Part shown: piece after piece, positions 8,572 to 16,909 of the stretch
Numbering within the stretch: position 1 is the stretch's first letter
How the letters are laid out: the number at the start of each line of letters is the position of its first letter
From: Clavibacter californiensis
Lineage (GTDB): Bacteria; Actinomycetota; Actinomycetes; Actinomycetales; Microbacteriaceae
Assembly: GCF_021952865.1 (NCBI RefSeq)
Contig: NZ_CP040792.1
Location: forward strand, 372,001 to 436,000
DNA: 64,000 nt
Reading direction: 5' to 3'
The notes under the pieces: model-generated
Seen by the model: only the letters and a program-made list of their open reading frames with translations
Told to the model about the DNA's origin: nothing
Database searches by the model: none
Program-made: the position numbers and the translations under genes

Positions 8572-8688
8572 GTGACGAGTCCCCTCCCCCGTCTGGCCGC
8601 TGCGGCGGTCGGCGCGGTCGTCGGGCTCGCGGTCGTGTGCGCCGTGGGCGTGGCCTGCGGGATCGTCTACGCGAACCGGGCGTTCTGA
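8572..8688 (+). CDS. Single-span mini membrane protein (38 aa)
   Basis: Short ORF from GTG 8572 to TGA 8688 encoding 38 residues: a basic start (TSPLPRLAAA), one hydrophobic helix of about 24 residues and the tail ANRAF. Support is the TAGGCT hexamer exactly 6 nt upstream and the intact frame; there is no homology evidence. Function unknown. Confidence 0.45.
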   Translation: MTSPLPRLAAAAVGAVVGLAVVCAVGVACGIVYANRAF

Positions 8689-8824
8689 GCCGCGGCGGCC
8701 CCGCGGCCGACGGCCCGGGATCCGCGGGTCGGGTCCGCCCGATCCGCCGCCCCGTCCGCCGCGCACCCGCGCAACCGGCGCCCCGCGACCTGCGAGGCGC
8801 GAACCGCAACCGAGAGGCCCCGCC

Positions 8825-9709
8825 GTGCCCCAGCCCGAGACCGCGCCGCGGCCCGCCTCCGAGAGCGGCCGGGACACCGGCGGATTCATCCCCGTCGACC
8901 GTGCCGTCGTCGCCGCCCCCGAGGGCGCCGCGGATGCCCTGACCCGACGCGACCGGCTGGCCCTCGGCATCGACATCGGCGGCACGACGCTCAAGGCCGG
9001 GATCGTCGACGTGACCACGGGGATCCGGCTCACCGAGCGCATGACCGTCGCGAAGCCCGTCGGCGGCGAGCCCGAGGACATCGCGGACGTGATCGCCGAG
9101 ATCGTGCTCGAGCTGACGCCCGACGAGGACCTGCCCGTGGGCGTCGGCGTGCCCGGCATCGTGCGGGACGGCATCGTGCGCTCCTCCGCCCACATCTCCG
9201 ACCGCTGGCTCGGCATGGACGCGCGCACCGCCATCCGCGAGCGCAGCGGGATCGACGTCCTCACCGTCAACGACGCCGACGCCGCCGGGGTGGCTGAGCT
9301 CGAGTACGGCGTGCTGCAGGGCCGCGGCGGCCTCGTGATCCTCACGACGCTCGGCACCGGCATCGGCACGGCGCTGCTGCACGACGGCACGCTCATCCCG
9401 AACAGCGAGCTCGGCCACGTGCACATCGACGGCGGCGACTACGAGATGCAGGCCGCGTTCTCCGCCGTCCGCCGCGAGGGGCTGACGTTCGAGGCGTGGG
9501 CGGCGCGGCTGGAGCGGTACTACCGGCACCTCGAGTCGATCATGTCGCCCGACCTCATCGTGGTGGGCGGAGCGGCAGCGCACGAGTTCGCGCGCTTCTC
9601 CGGGTTCCTGCACCTCGACACCGAGATCATCGCGGCCAGCCGGGGCAACGACGCCGGGTTGGTCGGCGCCGCGCTGCTCGCGCACCGGGCGGGCGTCGCC
9701 CCGGACTGA
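8825..9709 (+). CDS. ppgK: Polyphosphate glucokinase (ROK family)
   Basis: Phosphorylates glucose, using inorganic polyphosphate (and usually ATP) as donor, feeding glucose 6-phosphate into glycolysis. Of 294 residues, the first 45 are a non-conserved, acidic/Pro-rich extension. Then come the ROK phosphate motif LGIDIGGTTLKAG near 47, the NDADAA sugar-site motif near 148 and LGTGIGTALL near 175, the spacing seen in PpgK rather than in ATP-only ROK kinases. The GTG start follows gagagg. Confidence 0.92.
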   Translation: MPQPETAPRPASESGRDTGGFIPVDRAVVAAPEGAADALTRRDRLALGIDIGGTTLKAGIVDVTTGIRLTERMTVAKPVGGEPEDIADVIAEIVLELTPDEDLPVGVGVPGIVRDGIVRSSAHISDRWLGMDARTAIRERSGIDVLTVNDADAAGVAELEYGVLQGRGGLVILTTLGTGIGTALLHDGTLIPNSELGHVHIDGGDYEMQAAFSAVRREGLTFEAWAARLERYYRHLESIMSPDLIVVGGAAAHEFARFSGFLHLDTEIIAASRGNDAGLVGAALLAHRAGVAPD

Positions 9710-9787
9710 TCCGGCGCGGCCGCGTCCGATCGGGCCCGCCGCGGCCGCATCCGCGCCGGCCTGCGGCGTGGCTACGACCCCGTCCGG

Positions 9788-9793
9788 CAGACT
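9788..9793 (+). promoter_or_regulatory. -10 element, leaderless glycerate kinase gene
   Basis: CAGACT exactly 6 nt before the ATG at 9800. Confidence 0.45.
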
Positions 9794-9799
9794 GGCGCC

Positions 9800-10915
9800 A
9801 TGAGCACCGTCGCTCCCCGCGCGCTGCGCGTCGTCATGTCCCCCGACTCGCTCACCGGATCCGCCACCGCCGTCGAGGCCGCCGAGGCCCTCCGCCGCGG
9901 CTGGCTCCGCGCACGACCCGGCGACGACGTGGTGATCGCGCCCATGGCCGACGGCGGGCAGGGCACCCTCGACGTGCTCGCGGCCGCCATCCCGGGAGCG
10001 CGCCGCATGCCCGTCCGCGTCCCGGGACCCGACGACCGACCCGTCGACGCGCACTGGCTCCTGCTGCCCGACGGCACGGGCGTGGTCGAGGTCGCGTCGA
10101 CCAGCGGGATCACGCTGCTGGATCCGCTCCGCCCGCTCACCGCCCACACCCGCGGCTTCGGCCGCGCGATCCGGGCGGCGCTCGACGCCGGCGTGCCGCG
10201 CCTGCTCCTCGCGCTCGGCGGCAGCTCGTCCACGGACGGCGGCGTCGGCGCGCTCCGCGAGCTCGGGGCGCGGGCCGTCCGCGCGGACGGATCGCCGGCC
10301 GGCGACGGCGGCGGCGGGCTCGCGGACGTCGCGACCCTCGACCTCACCGGGCTCCGTACGCTGCCGGCGGGCGGAGCGCTGATCCTCGGTGACGTCACCG
10401 CTCCCCTCACCGGGCCCGCGGGCGCCGCCGCCGTCTACGGTCCGCAGAAGGGCGCGACGCCCGCGGACGTGAGCGCGCTCGACGCGGGCCTGGCACACCT
10501 CGCCGGCCTGCTGCACGTGGATCCGTCCACCCCGGGCGCGGGCGCGGCGGGCGGCACCGCGGCGGGCCTCGTCGCGTGGGGCGCGGTCGTGGGATCCGGA
10601 TCCGCCGGCGTGGCCGACGCGATCGGACTGGCCGACCTCCTCGCGGACGCCGACGTCGTGCTCACGGGCGAGGGCCGCTTCGATGCGCAGTCGCGGACGG
10701 GCAAGGTCGCCTCCCACATGCTCGACCTGGCGCGGGGGCGCGGGACCGCGGCGATCCTCGTGGCCGGCGCCATCGCCGCCCCCACCGACGGGTTCGCGGC
10801 CGCGCGCTCCCTCACCCACCTCGCCGGATCCGCCGACGCCGCACGCGCGGACGTCGGCACCTGGCTCGCGCGCGCCGCGGAGGACCTGGCGCGCGCGGAG
10901 GAGTGGCGCGACTGA
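9800..10915 (+). CDS. glxK: Glycerate kinase (GlxK/GarK family)
   Basis: Phosphorylates D-glycerate with ATP, linking glyoxylate or serine breakdown to glycolysis. 371 residues with family motifs: SPDSLTGSATAVEAAEALRRG near 14, MADGGQGTLDVL near 49, ALGGSSSTDGGVGALRELGA near 139, and TGEGRFDAQSRTGK near 288. No glycolate or glyoxylate genes flank it, so it appears to be transcribed alone. It converges with the glycosyltransferase gene. Confidence 0.92.
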   Translation: MSTVAPRALRVVMSPDSLTGSATAVEAAEALRRGWLRARPGDDVVIAPMADGGQGTLDVLAAAIPGARRMPVRVPGPDDRPVDAHWLLLPDGTGVVEVASTSGITLLDPLRPLTAHTRGFGRAIRAALDAGVPRLLLALGGSSSTDGGVGALRELGARAVRADGSPAGDGGGGLADVATLDLTGLRTLPAGGALILGDVTAPLTGPAGAAAVYGPQKGATPADVSALDAGLAHLAGLLHVDPSTPGAGAAGGTAAGLVAWGAVVGSGSAGVADAIGLADLLADADVVLTGEGRFDAQSRTGKVASHMLDLARGRGTAAILVAGAIAAPTDGFAAARSLTHLAGSADAARADVGTWLARAAEDLARAEEWRD

Positions 10916-10937
10916 GGCGGATCCGGCCGGCTCAGTC
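10910..10937. terminator. Possible bidirectional hairpin between convergent genes
   Basis: GACTGAG (10910-10916) pairs with CTCAGTC (10931-10937); the arms include both stop codons. Short and without a U-tract, so tentative. Confidence 0.3.
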
Positions 10938-12158
10938 CCGCGCGCCCGCGCCCGTCACCGCGCCATCCGCGCCACCCGAGACGCCCCGCTCCCGCAGCGC
11001 CCGGTACTCCTCCGCCACGTCCGCCGCCGCGACGTCCCACGTGCGCTCGGCCGCGTGCGCCCGGGCCGACGCCGAGAGCCGCGCGAGCGCGGGCCGGTCG
11101 GCGAGCAGGTCGCGGATCGCCCGGGCCCAGTCGGCGGGATCCCGCGTCGGCACGAACACGCCGCTCACGCCGTCCCGCACCGAGTCGACCAGCCCCTCCG
11201 TCCGCGCGGCGACGACGGGCGTGCCGCAGGCGGCGGCCTCGAGCGCCACGAGCCCGTAGGTCTCCGCGGCCGACGGCATGAGCGCGAGGTGCGCACCGGC
11301 GAGGACGCGGGCGGTCGCCGCACGGTCGAGCGCGCCCGCGAAGACGACGTCGTCCTCGAGGTCGAGCGACCGCACGAGCGCATGCAGGCTCGCCGCGTAC
11401 GCGTCCCGGCCGGGCGAGACCCCTCCGGCGATCACGAGCAGGGGCCGGGTCGCGGGATCCAGCAGGGCGAGGGCCCGCAGCGCGACGTCCTGCCCCTTGA
11501 GCGGCTGGATCCGCCCGAGCAGCACGACCCGCACCCGCCCCCCGCCGTCGCGGCCCGACGGCTCACGCAGGAACGCCTCCTCCACGCCAGGCGCCACGAC
11601 GTGCACCGCGGCGGGATCCGCGTCGTAGGCCTCCACGAGCAGCCGCTTCTCCGACTCCGCGGACGCGACCACGAGGTCCGACGCGCGCACGAGCCGTCCC
11701 TCGTCCGCGAGCCGCGAGGCCGGCTCCGGGGTGTCCCCCGCCACGAGCCGGCGGTTCTTCCCCGCGGAGACCGAGTGCAGCGTCAGCACGTGCGGCACGC
11801 CCCATGCGCGCGCGACCGGCAGCGCCGCCACGGCCGACAGCCAGTAGTGCGCGTGCACGACGTCCGCGGGCGGCAGCGCGGCGAGCGCCGCGGCGAAGGC
11901 GTCCGTGATCCCGGGTAGCTCCTCCTTCGCGAGCGGACCCACCGGCCCCGCCCGGAGCGACCGCAGCTCGACGCCCGGCGCGACGAGGAGCACGGCAGGG
12001 TCGGCCGGATCCGTGGCGCGCGTGATCAGCTGCACCTCGTGCCCCTGCCGTCCGAGGCTCCGCGCGAGCTCCAGGAGGTAGACGTTGAGCCCGCCGGCGT
12101 CGCCGGTGCTGGGTGTCTGGATCGGCGACGTGTGCAGCGAGACGAACGCGATCCTCAT
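10932..12158 (-). CDS. Glycosyltransferase family 4 (MshA/sucrose-synthase-like)
   Basis: GT-B fold retaining glycosyltransferase, 408 residues. The N-terminus MRIAFVSLHTSPIQTP with GDAGGLNVYLLELARSLG resembles the MshA (inositol phosphate N-acetylglucosaminyltransferase) branch. The C-terminal donor domain has LLGRIQPLKGQDVALRAL near 215 and the E-x7-E type motif PSAAETYGLVALEAAACGTPVVA near 305-327. MshA would start mycothiol synthesis, but the lookalike family is broad and no other msh gene is here, so donor and acceptor are open. The ATG has TAGGAT 7 nt upstream. Confidence 0.85.
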   Translation of the reverse strand: MRIAFVSLHTSPIQTPSTGDAGGLNVYLLELARSLGRQGHEVQLITRATDPADPAVLLVAPGVELRSLRAGPVGPLAKEELPGITDAFAAALAALPPADVVHAHYWLSAVAALPVARAWGVPHVLTLHSVSAGKNRRLVAGDTPEPASRLADEGRLVRASDLVVASAESEKRLLVEAYDADPAAVHVVAPGVEEAFLREPSGRDGGGRVRVVLLGRIQPLKGQDVALRALALLDPATRPLLVIAGGVSPGRDAYAASLHALVRSLDLEDDVVFAGALDRAATARVLAGAHLALMPSAAETYGLVALEAAACGTPVVAARTEGLVDSVRDGVSGVFVPTRDPADWARAIRDLLADRPALARLSASARAHAAERTWDVAAADVAEEYRALRERGVSGGADGAVTGAGARD

Positions 12159-12165
12159 GCGCCCG

Positions 12166-12171
12166 ATCCTA
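12166..12171 (-). promoter_or_regulatory. -10 element, leaderless glycosyltransferase gene
   Basis: TAGGAT on the minus strand, 7 nt before the ATG at 12158. Confidence 0.5.
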
Positions 12172-12280
12172 CGATCGGCGCCGAGCGGCTCCGACGCGAC
12201 GCCGACGCGGCTCCGCTCGCACGCCCGTTCCCGGCCGCGACTCCGTGCGGACCCCGGAGGTGCCGCGCGCCCCGATCGGG

Positions 12281-12286
12281 GACAAT
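12281..12286 (+). promoter_or_regulatory. -10 element of the MerR-type gene
   Basis: GACAAT followed after 6 nt by an in-frame ATG at 12293. This either gives a leaderless longer protein or a 66-nt leader for the ATG at 12359. Confidence 0.45.
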
Positions 12287-12358
12287 GGACGGATGCGGTC
12301 GCCCGTCCGCAACCCGCCAACCCTCCCTCGCCCGGGGAGGACCCGTCTGGAGGCCCGC

Positions 12359-12748
12359 ATGACGCGACCTGCCGGCCCCGCGACCATGCAGATCGGCGAG
12401 CTCGCCGAGCGCACCGGCATGTCCCACCGCACGCTCCGTCACTACGACGAGACGGGCCTCCTGCGCCCGTCCGGCCGCTCGGACGGCGGCTTCCGCCTCT
12501 ACACGGCCGACGACCTGGAGCGCCTCCTCCTCATCCGCCGGATGAAGCCGCTCGGCTTCTCGCTCGAGGAGATGGTGCGCCTGCTCGAGGTCACGGACGC
12601 CCTCGACGCCGCCGGGCCGGGTGATGACGTAGCCTCCCTGCGCGCGGACCTCGCTGCCTTCGTCGCCGAAGCGGAGGAGCGGCGCCGCCGCCTGGCCGAG
12701 CACCTCGCCATGGCCGACGAGTTCCTCGACCGCCTCCGCGCCCGCTGA
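12359..12748 (+). CDS. MerR-family transcriptional regulator
   Basis: 129 residues: winged-helix DNA-binding domain (MQIGELAERTGMSHRTLRHYDETGLL, residues about 10-35, then LYTADDLERLLLIRRMKPLGFSLEEM) and a C-terminal coiled-coil dimerisation helix rich in E/R. There is no cysteine, so metal or redox sensing is unlikely. Two starts compete: ATG 12359 with ggagg 5 nt upstream (chosen), and ATG 12293, which is in frame and sits 6 nt after a -10 hexamer. Targets unknown; prfC follows after 53 bp but has its own promoter. Confidence 0.85.
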   Translation: MTRPAGPATMQIGELAERTGMSHRTLRHYDETGLLRPSGRSDGGFRLYTADDLERLLLIRRMKPLGFSLEEMVRLLEVTDALDAAGPGDDVASLRADLAAFVAEAEERRRRLAEHLAMADEFLDRLRAR

Positions 12749-12789
12749 CCCGGCGACCCGACGCGGATCCCCCGCCCGACACCGCCTCG

Positions 12790-12795
12790 TACCAT
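12790..12795 (+). promoter_or_regulatory. -10 element, leaderless prfC
   Basis: TACCAT, then ggggag, then GTG at 12802: the standard 6-nt leaderless geometry. Confidence 0.5.
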
Positions 12796-12801
12796 GGGGA
12801 G

Positions 12802-14427
12802 GTGTCGACCATCACCCCTCCCCGCGCGCCCGCCTCGGCCTCCGCCTCCCCCGTGCTGCGCGAGGCGTCCCGCCGTCGCACCTTCGCCGTCATCTCCCAC
12901 CCTGACGCGGGCAAGTCCACGCTCACCGAGGCGCTGCTGCTGCACGCGCACGCCATCGGGTCCGCGGGCGCCGTGCACGGCAAGCAGGGCCGCAAGTCCA
13001 CGGTCTCCGACTGGATGGACATGGAGAAGGAGCGCGGCATCTCGGTGAGCTCCGCCGCGATCCAGTTCACCCACCGCGACACCGTCATGAACGTCGTCGA
13101 CACCCCCGGCCACGCCGACTTCTCCGAGGACACCTACCGCGTGCTCTCCGCGGTGGACGCCGCGATCATGCTCGTGGACGCCTCCCGCGGCCTCGAGACC
13201 CAGACCATGAAGCTGTTCGAGGTGTGCCGCCAGCGCCGCATCCCGATCATCACCGTCATCAACAAGTGGGACCGCCCCGGCCGCGAGCCGCTCGACCTCA
13301 TGGACGAGATCAAGGAGCGCACGGGCCTCCTCCCCACCCCGCTCACCTGGCCTGTCGGCGAGTCCGGCGCGTTCTTCGGCGTGGTCGACCGCTCCAGCGG
13401 CGAGTGCGTGCACTTCACCCGCACGGCCGGCGGCGCGAGCATCGCCCCCGAGACCCGCATGTCGCCCGACGAGGCGCTGGCCGCAGCCGGATCCGCGTGG
13501 ACGAACGCGGTCGAGGAGAGCGAGCTCCTGCACGAGGAGGGCCAGGACCACGACGAGGAGTCGTTCCTCGCCCGCCGCACCACGCCAGTGCTCTTCGCGG
13601 CCGCCGTCCTCAACTTCGGCGTGACCCACATCCTCGATGCGCTCGACGCCATCGCCCCAGCCGCTCAGCCCCGGCCGGACGAGCAGGACCGCACGCGCCC
13701 CGTCGAGGAGGACTTCTCCGGCTTCGTCTTCAAGGTGCAGTCCGGGATGAACACCGCGCACCGCGACCGCCTCGCCTTCATGCGGATCTGCTCGGGCGTC
13801 TTCCACCGCGGCATGACGGTCACGCACGCCCAGACCGGCCGCCCCTTCGTCACCAAGTACGCGCAGCAGCTCTTCGGCCGCGAGCGCTCCACCGTCGACG
13901 ACGCCTACCCGGGCGACGTCGTCGGCCTCGTGAACGCGTCCAACATCCGCGTGGGCGACACGCTGTTCGACGGCGCGCCCGTCACCTTCCCGCGCTTGCC
14001 CCAGTTCGCGCCCGAGCTCTTCCGCGTCGTCCGCTCGAAGGACACGAGCACGCACAAGCAGTTCCGCAAGGGCATCGAGCAGCTGGACCACGAGGGCGTC
14101 ATCCAGGTGATGCGCTCCGACCTCCGTGGCGACCAGGCCCCGGTCCTCGGCGCGGTCGGACCCATGCAGTTCGAGGTCGTCGTCGAGCGCATGACGAACG
14201 AGTTCCGCGCGCCGCTGCGCATGGAGCCGCTCGAGTACCAGGTGGCCCGGATCACCGACGCCGCCTCGGCACCGGCCCTCGCCAAGACCATCGGCGTCGA
14301 GGTGCTCGTGCGCTCAGACGGCACCCACATCGCCCTGATCACGACGCCGTGGCGCCTCAAGGCGATCCAGCGCGACAGCCCCGAGCTCACGCTCGTCGAC
14401 GCGGCGACGGCGCTGCCGGACGCATGA
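12802..14427 (+). CDS. prfC: Peptide chain release factor 3 (GTPase)
   Basis: Translational GTPase that recycles RF1/RF2 from the ribosome after peptide release. 541 residues. G1 SHPDAGKST near 32, G2/G3 ERGISVSSA and DTPGHADFSEDTYR near 97-110, and G4 NKWDRPGREPLD near 151 are intact; the EF-Tu-like domain 2 and an RF3 C-terminal domain follow. The GTG start sits 6 nt after TACCAT. The only atypical part is a short Pro/Ala/Ser N-terminus of about 20 residues. Confidence 0.95.
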   Translation: MSTITPPRAPASASASPVLREASRRRTFAVISHPDAGKSTLTEALLLHAHAIGSAGAVHGKQGRKSTVSDWMDMEKERGISVSSAAIQFTHRDTVMNVVDTPGHADFSEDTYRVLSAVDAAIMLVDASRGLETQTMKLFEVCRQRRIPIITVINKWDRPGREPLDLMDEIKERTGLLPTPLTWPVGESGAFFGVVDRSSGECVHFTRTAGGASIAPETRMSPDEALAAAGSAWTNAVEESELLHEEGQDHDEESFLARRTTPVLFAAAVLNFGVTHILDALDAIAPAAQPRPDEQDRTRPVEEDFSGFVFKVQSGMNTAHRDRLAFMRICSGVFHRGMTVTHAQTGRPFVTKYAQQLFGRERSTVDDAYPGDVVGLVNASNIRVGDTLFDGAPVTFPRLPQFAPELFRVVRSKDTSTHKQFRKGIEQLDHEGVIQVMRSDLRGDQAPVLGAVGPMQFEVVVERMTNEFRAPLRMEPLEYQVARITDAASAPALAKTIGVEVLVRSDGTHIALITTPWRLKAIQRDSPELTLVDAATALPDA

Positions 14428-14443
14428 TGTCGCGGGCGCGCGC

Positions 14444-14917
14444 GTGACCCCCTCACCCGGTCACGGACCTTCGCCGCTCTCCTCGGGCACTGCGGCCGTG
14501 ACCTCCTCGGCCGGTCACCGCACCTCCGTCGAGGCAGCTCTCGTCGGCGGACCGGCGTCGGAGTCCCCCGCCATCCCCCGGGACACGACCACGGACGTCG
14601 ATGCCGTCGTCGTCCGCGGCCCGGCGATCGACGCCGAGACCCGCTGCATCCACTACGCCTCCGCGCTCGACGTGGTCGCCCTCCGCGTCCCGTGCTGCGA
14701 CGCGTGGTACCCGTGCCACCTCTGCCATGCGGCCGTCGCCGACCACCCGCTCGAGGTGATCCCCCGCTCGGCCCACCACCTGCCGGCCGCCCTGTGCGGC
14801 GTCTGCCGCGCGACGATGTCCGTGCCCGAGTACCTCGCGGCGGACGCCTGCCCGAGCTGCGGCGCCGCCTTCAATCCCGGCTGCGACGCGCACGCGCACC
14901 TCTACTTCGCGCCCTGA
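14444..14917 (+). CDS. CHY zinc-finger protein
   Basis: 157 residues. The last 95 form a cysteine/histidine-rich zinc module: CIHY, then CC-x6-CHLCH, a CGVC pair and CPSC, matching the CHY-type zinc finger found in small bacterial proteins of unknown role. The first 55 residues are low-complexity, and the GTG start at 14444 has no clear ribosome site or -10 hexamer, so the true start may be later. Follows prfC by 16 bp and may be co-transcribed with it. Confidence 0.75.
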   Translation: MTPSPGHGPSPLSSGTAAVTSSAGHRTSVEAALVGGPASESPAIPRDTTTDVDAVVVRGPAIDAETRCIHYASALDVVALRVPCCDAWYPCHLCHAAVADHPLEVIPRSAHHLPAALCGVCRATMSVPEYLAADACPSCGAAFNPGCDAHAHLYFAP

Positions 14918-14953
14918 CCGGGACCCGCGCCGGAGCCGCGCCTCGATCCGCCG

Positions 14954-14985
14954 GGCCGCTCGGCCCCTCGGCCGCTCGGCCGCTC
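14954..14985. repeat. Four tandem copies of an 8-mer
   Basis: ggccgctc, ggcccctc, ggccgctc, ggccgctc in the convergent gap between the CHY protein and dnaB. One copy has a single change. Confidence 0.7.
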
Positions 14986-15074
14986 CGGGGGCGCCGGTTG
15001 CACCGCCGCGTCGCCGCGTCGCCGGACGAGCAGCACCTCCGCGGGCGTCTCCGCCCGACGTGGTTGCCCTCCGG

Positions 15075-16454
15075 CTATCCGCCCGCCGGCATGTCCGCGA
15101 AGCGCGAGAAGTGCCCGTGGAAGCCGACCGTGATGGTGCCGGTCGGGCCGTTGCGGTGCTTGGCGACGATGAAGTCGGCCTCGCCCGCACGTGGGTTGTC
15201 CTTCTCGTACGCGCTCTCGCGGTGCAGCAGGATGACCATGTCGGCGTCCTGTTCCAGCGAACCGGACTCGCGGAGGTCGGAGATGGCCGGCATCTTGTCG
15301 GCGCGCTGCTCCGGCCCGCGGTTCAGCTGCGACAGCGCGATGACCGGCACCTGCAGCTCCTTCGCCATGAGCTTGAGCGCACGCGAGAACTCCGAGACCT
15401 CCTGCTGGCGCGACTCGACCTTCTTGCCGCTCGTCATGAGCTGCAGGTAGTCGATGACGACGAGCTTCAGCCCGACCTTCTGCTTGAGCCGACGGCACTT
15501 CGCGCGGATCTCGACGAGCGTCATGTTGGGGCTGTCGTCGATGTAGAGGGGCGCGTCGTTGATGCGGCCTCGGGTCTGCGCGATGGTCGTCCAGTCCCGC
15601 GCGTCCACGGTGCCCTTGCGCATGCTCTGGAGCGGCACGGACGCCTCGGCGGACAGCAGGCGCATCGCGATCTCGCTGCGCCCCATCTCGAGGCTGAAGA
15701 AGATCGACGGCATGTCGTACTTGATGCTCGCCGCGCGCGCGAAGTCGAGCGCCAACGTCGACTTGCCGAGCGCGGGGCGCGCGGCGACGATGATGAGCTG
15801 GCCGGGGTGCAGGCCGTTGGTGAGCGCGTCGAGGTCGGCGAAGCCCGTGGGCACGCCGGTCATCTGGCCGTCCTTGCCCTTGGCCGCCTCGATCTCGTCG
15901 ATGGCGACCGTGACCGCGTCCGTGAGCGGCACGTAGTCCTCCGCCTCGACACCGCCCGTGACGCCGTAGATCTCCGCCTGCGCGTTGTTCACGAGGTCGA
16001 CGACCTCGCCCTCGCTGGCGTAGCCCATCTGCACGATGCGGGTGCCAGCCTCGACCAGGCGCCGCAGCACCGCCTTCTCGGCGACGATGGACGCGTAGAA
16101 GCCGGCATTGGCTGCCGTGGGGACGACGCTCGTGAGCGTGTGGAGGTAGTCGGCGCCGCCCGCACGGCTCAGCTCGCCGAGCTTGGTGAGCTCGTCGGTG
16201 ACCGCGATGACGTCCGTGGGCTCACCGTGCGAGTACAGCGACAGGATCGCGTCGAAGATGATCTCGTGCTTGGGGATGTAGAAGTCGATCGCCCGCACCT
16301 GCTCGACCGCGTCGGCCACGGCGTCCTTGCTGAGGAGCATGCCGCCGATGGCGCTCTGCTCGGCGAGGAGGTCGTGCGGCGGCGTGCGCTCGTGGCCGGC
16401 GCGCTTGTCGCGCTCGTCCCGTTCGCCGGCGAGACCCAGATGGGCGATGGACAC
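15075..16454 (-). CDS. dnaB: Replicative DNA helicase DnaB
   Basis: Hexameric helicase of the replication fork, 459 residues. The N-terminal DnaB domain (DLLAEQSAIGGMLLS near 27) and C-terminal RecA-like motor are both present: Walker A ARPALGKSTLALDFA near 218, Walker B-type KLVVIDYLQLM near 320, and SGSLEQDADMVILLHRE near 380. No intein is inserted, unlike some actinobacterial dnaB genes. GTG start preceded by gaggggag at good distance; upstream frame extension lacks a site. Own promoter predicted, with a DnaA-box cluster upstream of it. Confidence 0.96.
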   Translation of the reverse strand: MSIAHLGLAGERDERDKRAGHERTPPHDLLAEQSAIGGMLLSKDAVADAVEQVRAIDFYIPKHEIIFDAILSLYSHGEPTDVIAVTDELTKLGELSRAGGADYLHTLTSVVPTAANAGFYASIVAEKAVLRRLVEAGTRIVQMGYASEGEVVDLVNNAQAEIYGVTGGVEAEDYVPLTDAVTVAIDEIEAAKGKDGQMTGVPTGFADLDALTNGLHPGQLIIVAARPALGKSTLALDFARAASIKYDMPSIFFSLEMGRSEIAMRLLSAEASVPLQSMRKGTVDARDWTTIAQTRGRINDAPLYIDDSPNMTLVEIRAKCRRLKQKVGLKLVVIDYLQLMTSGKKVESRQQEVSEFSRALKLMAKELQVPVIALSQLNRGPEQRADKMPAISDLRESGSLEQDADMVILLHRESAYEKDNPRAGEADFIVAKHRNGPTGTITVGFHGHFSRFADMPAGG

Positions 16455-16588
16455 GTGCGGCTCCCCTCGGTCGGCTGGGCGGATGCGCCCGCACGACCGT
16501 TCTAGCTCGGACCTCCGACACCGCTCAGACGACGTCGGCCGGACCGCTGACGGGTCCTCCGCGACCCGTTCGACGGGCGCTGCCCCAC

Positions 16589-16616
16589 GATATGGATGCG
16601 GTCCCACCAGGACCAA
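16589..16616 (-). promoter_or_regulatory. Candidate dnaB promoter
   Basis: Minus strand TTGGTC (16611-16616), 16-bp spacer, CATATC (16589-16594). It lies about 135 bp before the dnaB start. Confidence 0.35.
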
Positions 16617-16623
16617 ATGCCCC

Positions 16624-16687
16624 TGTGGACGAGACTGTGGAGAAAGTGGGCGAAACGCCGGGGATCGTGTGGACTACCTGGGGACAA
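16624..16687 (-). promoter_or_regulatory. Cluster of four DnaA-box-like 9-mers upstream of dnaB
   Basis: Minus-strand 9-mers TCGTCCACA (16624-16632), TTCTCCACA (16636-16644), TAGTCCACA (16668-16676) and TTGTCCCCA (16679-16687). Each differs at one position from TTGTCCACA or TTATCCACA, and all have the same orientation. They lie just upstream of the candidate dnaB -35. The rest of the 455-bp gap (16455-16909) holds a 7-bp hairpin at 16721-16737, a T6 run near 16704 and the rplI terminator. Confidence 0.5.
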
Positions 16688-16862
16688 GCCTGTGCACTAA
16701 TGAGTTTTTTCCGGCCTGAATCCTGGTCTGACCAGGACCGCAGTTCTCCCCCACCAGTGTGGGAAAACTAGTCTGCACCAGGGCTTGAGAGTTCGTCTGC
16801 TGCGGCCTGGCCTGTGGATGGGAGTGGGGATCCAGAGGCCTCTGACCGGCTGGTTAACCGCC

Positions 16863-16895
16863 GATGGCGGTGGGCTCCATGAGCCCACCGCCATC
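16863..16895 (-). terminator. Terminator of the rpsF-ssb-rpsR-rplI operon
   Basis: Perfect 14-bp stem (arms 16863-16876 and 16882-16895) with loop ccatg, 15 bases past the rplI stop. Confidence 0.75.
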
Positions 16896-16909
16896 GATCT
16901 CGTGCTGCG

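Noticed and set aside
12293-12358. Longer MerR protein from ATG 12293
   Set aside because: Not excluded, but ATG 12359 has a strong ggagg at proper distance and fits the conserved N-terminus better.
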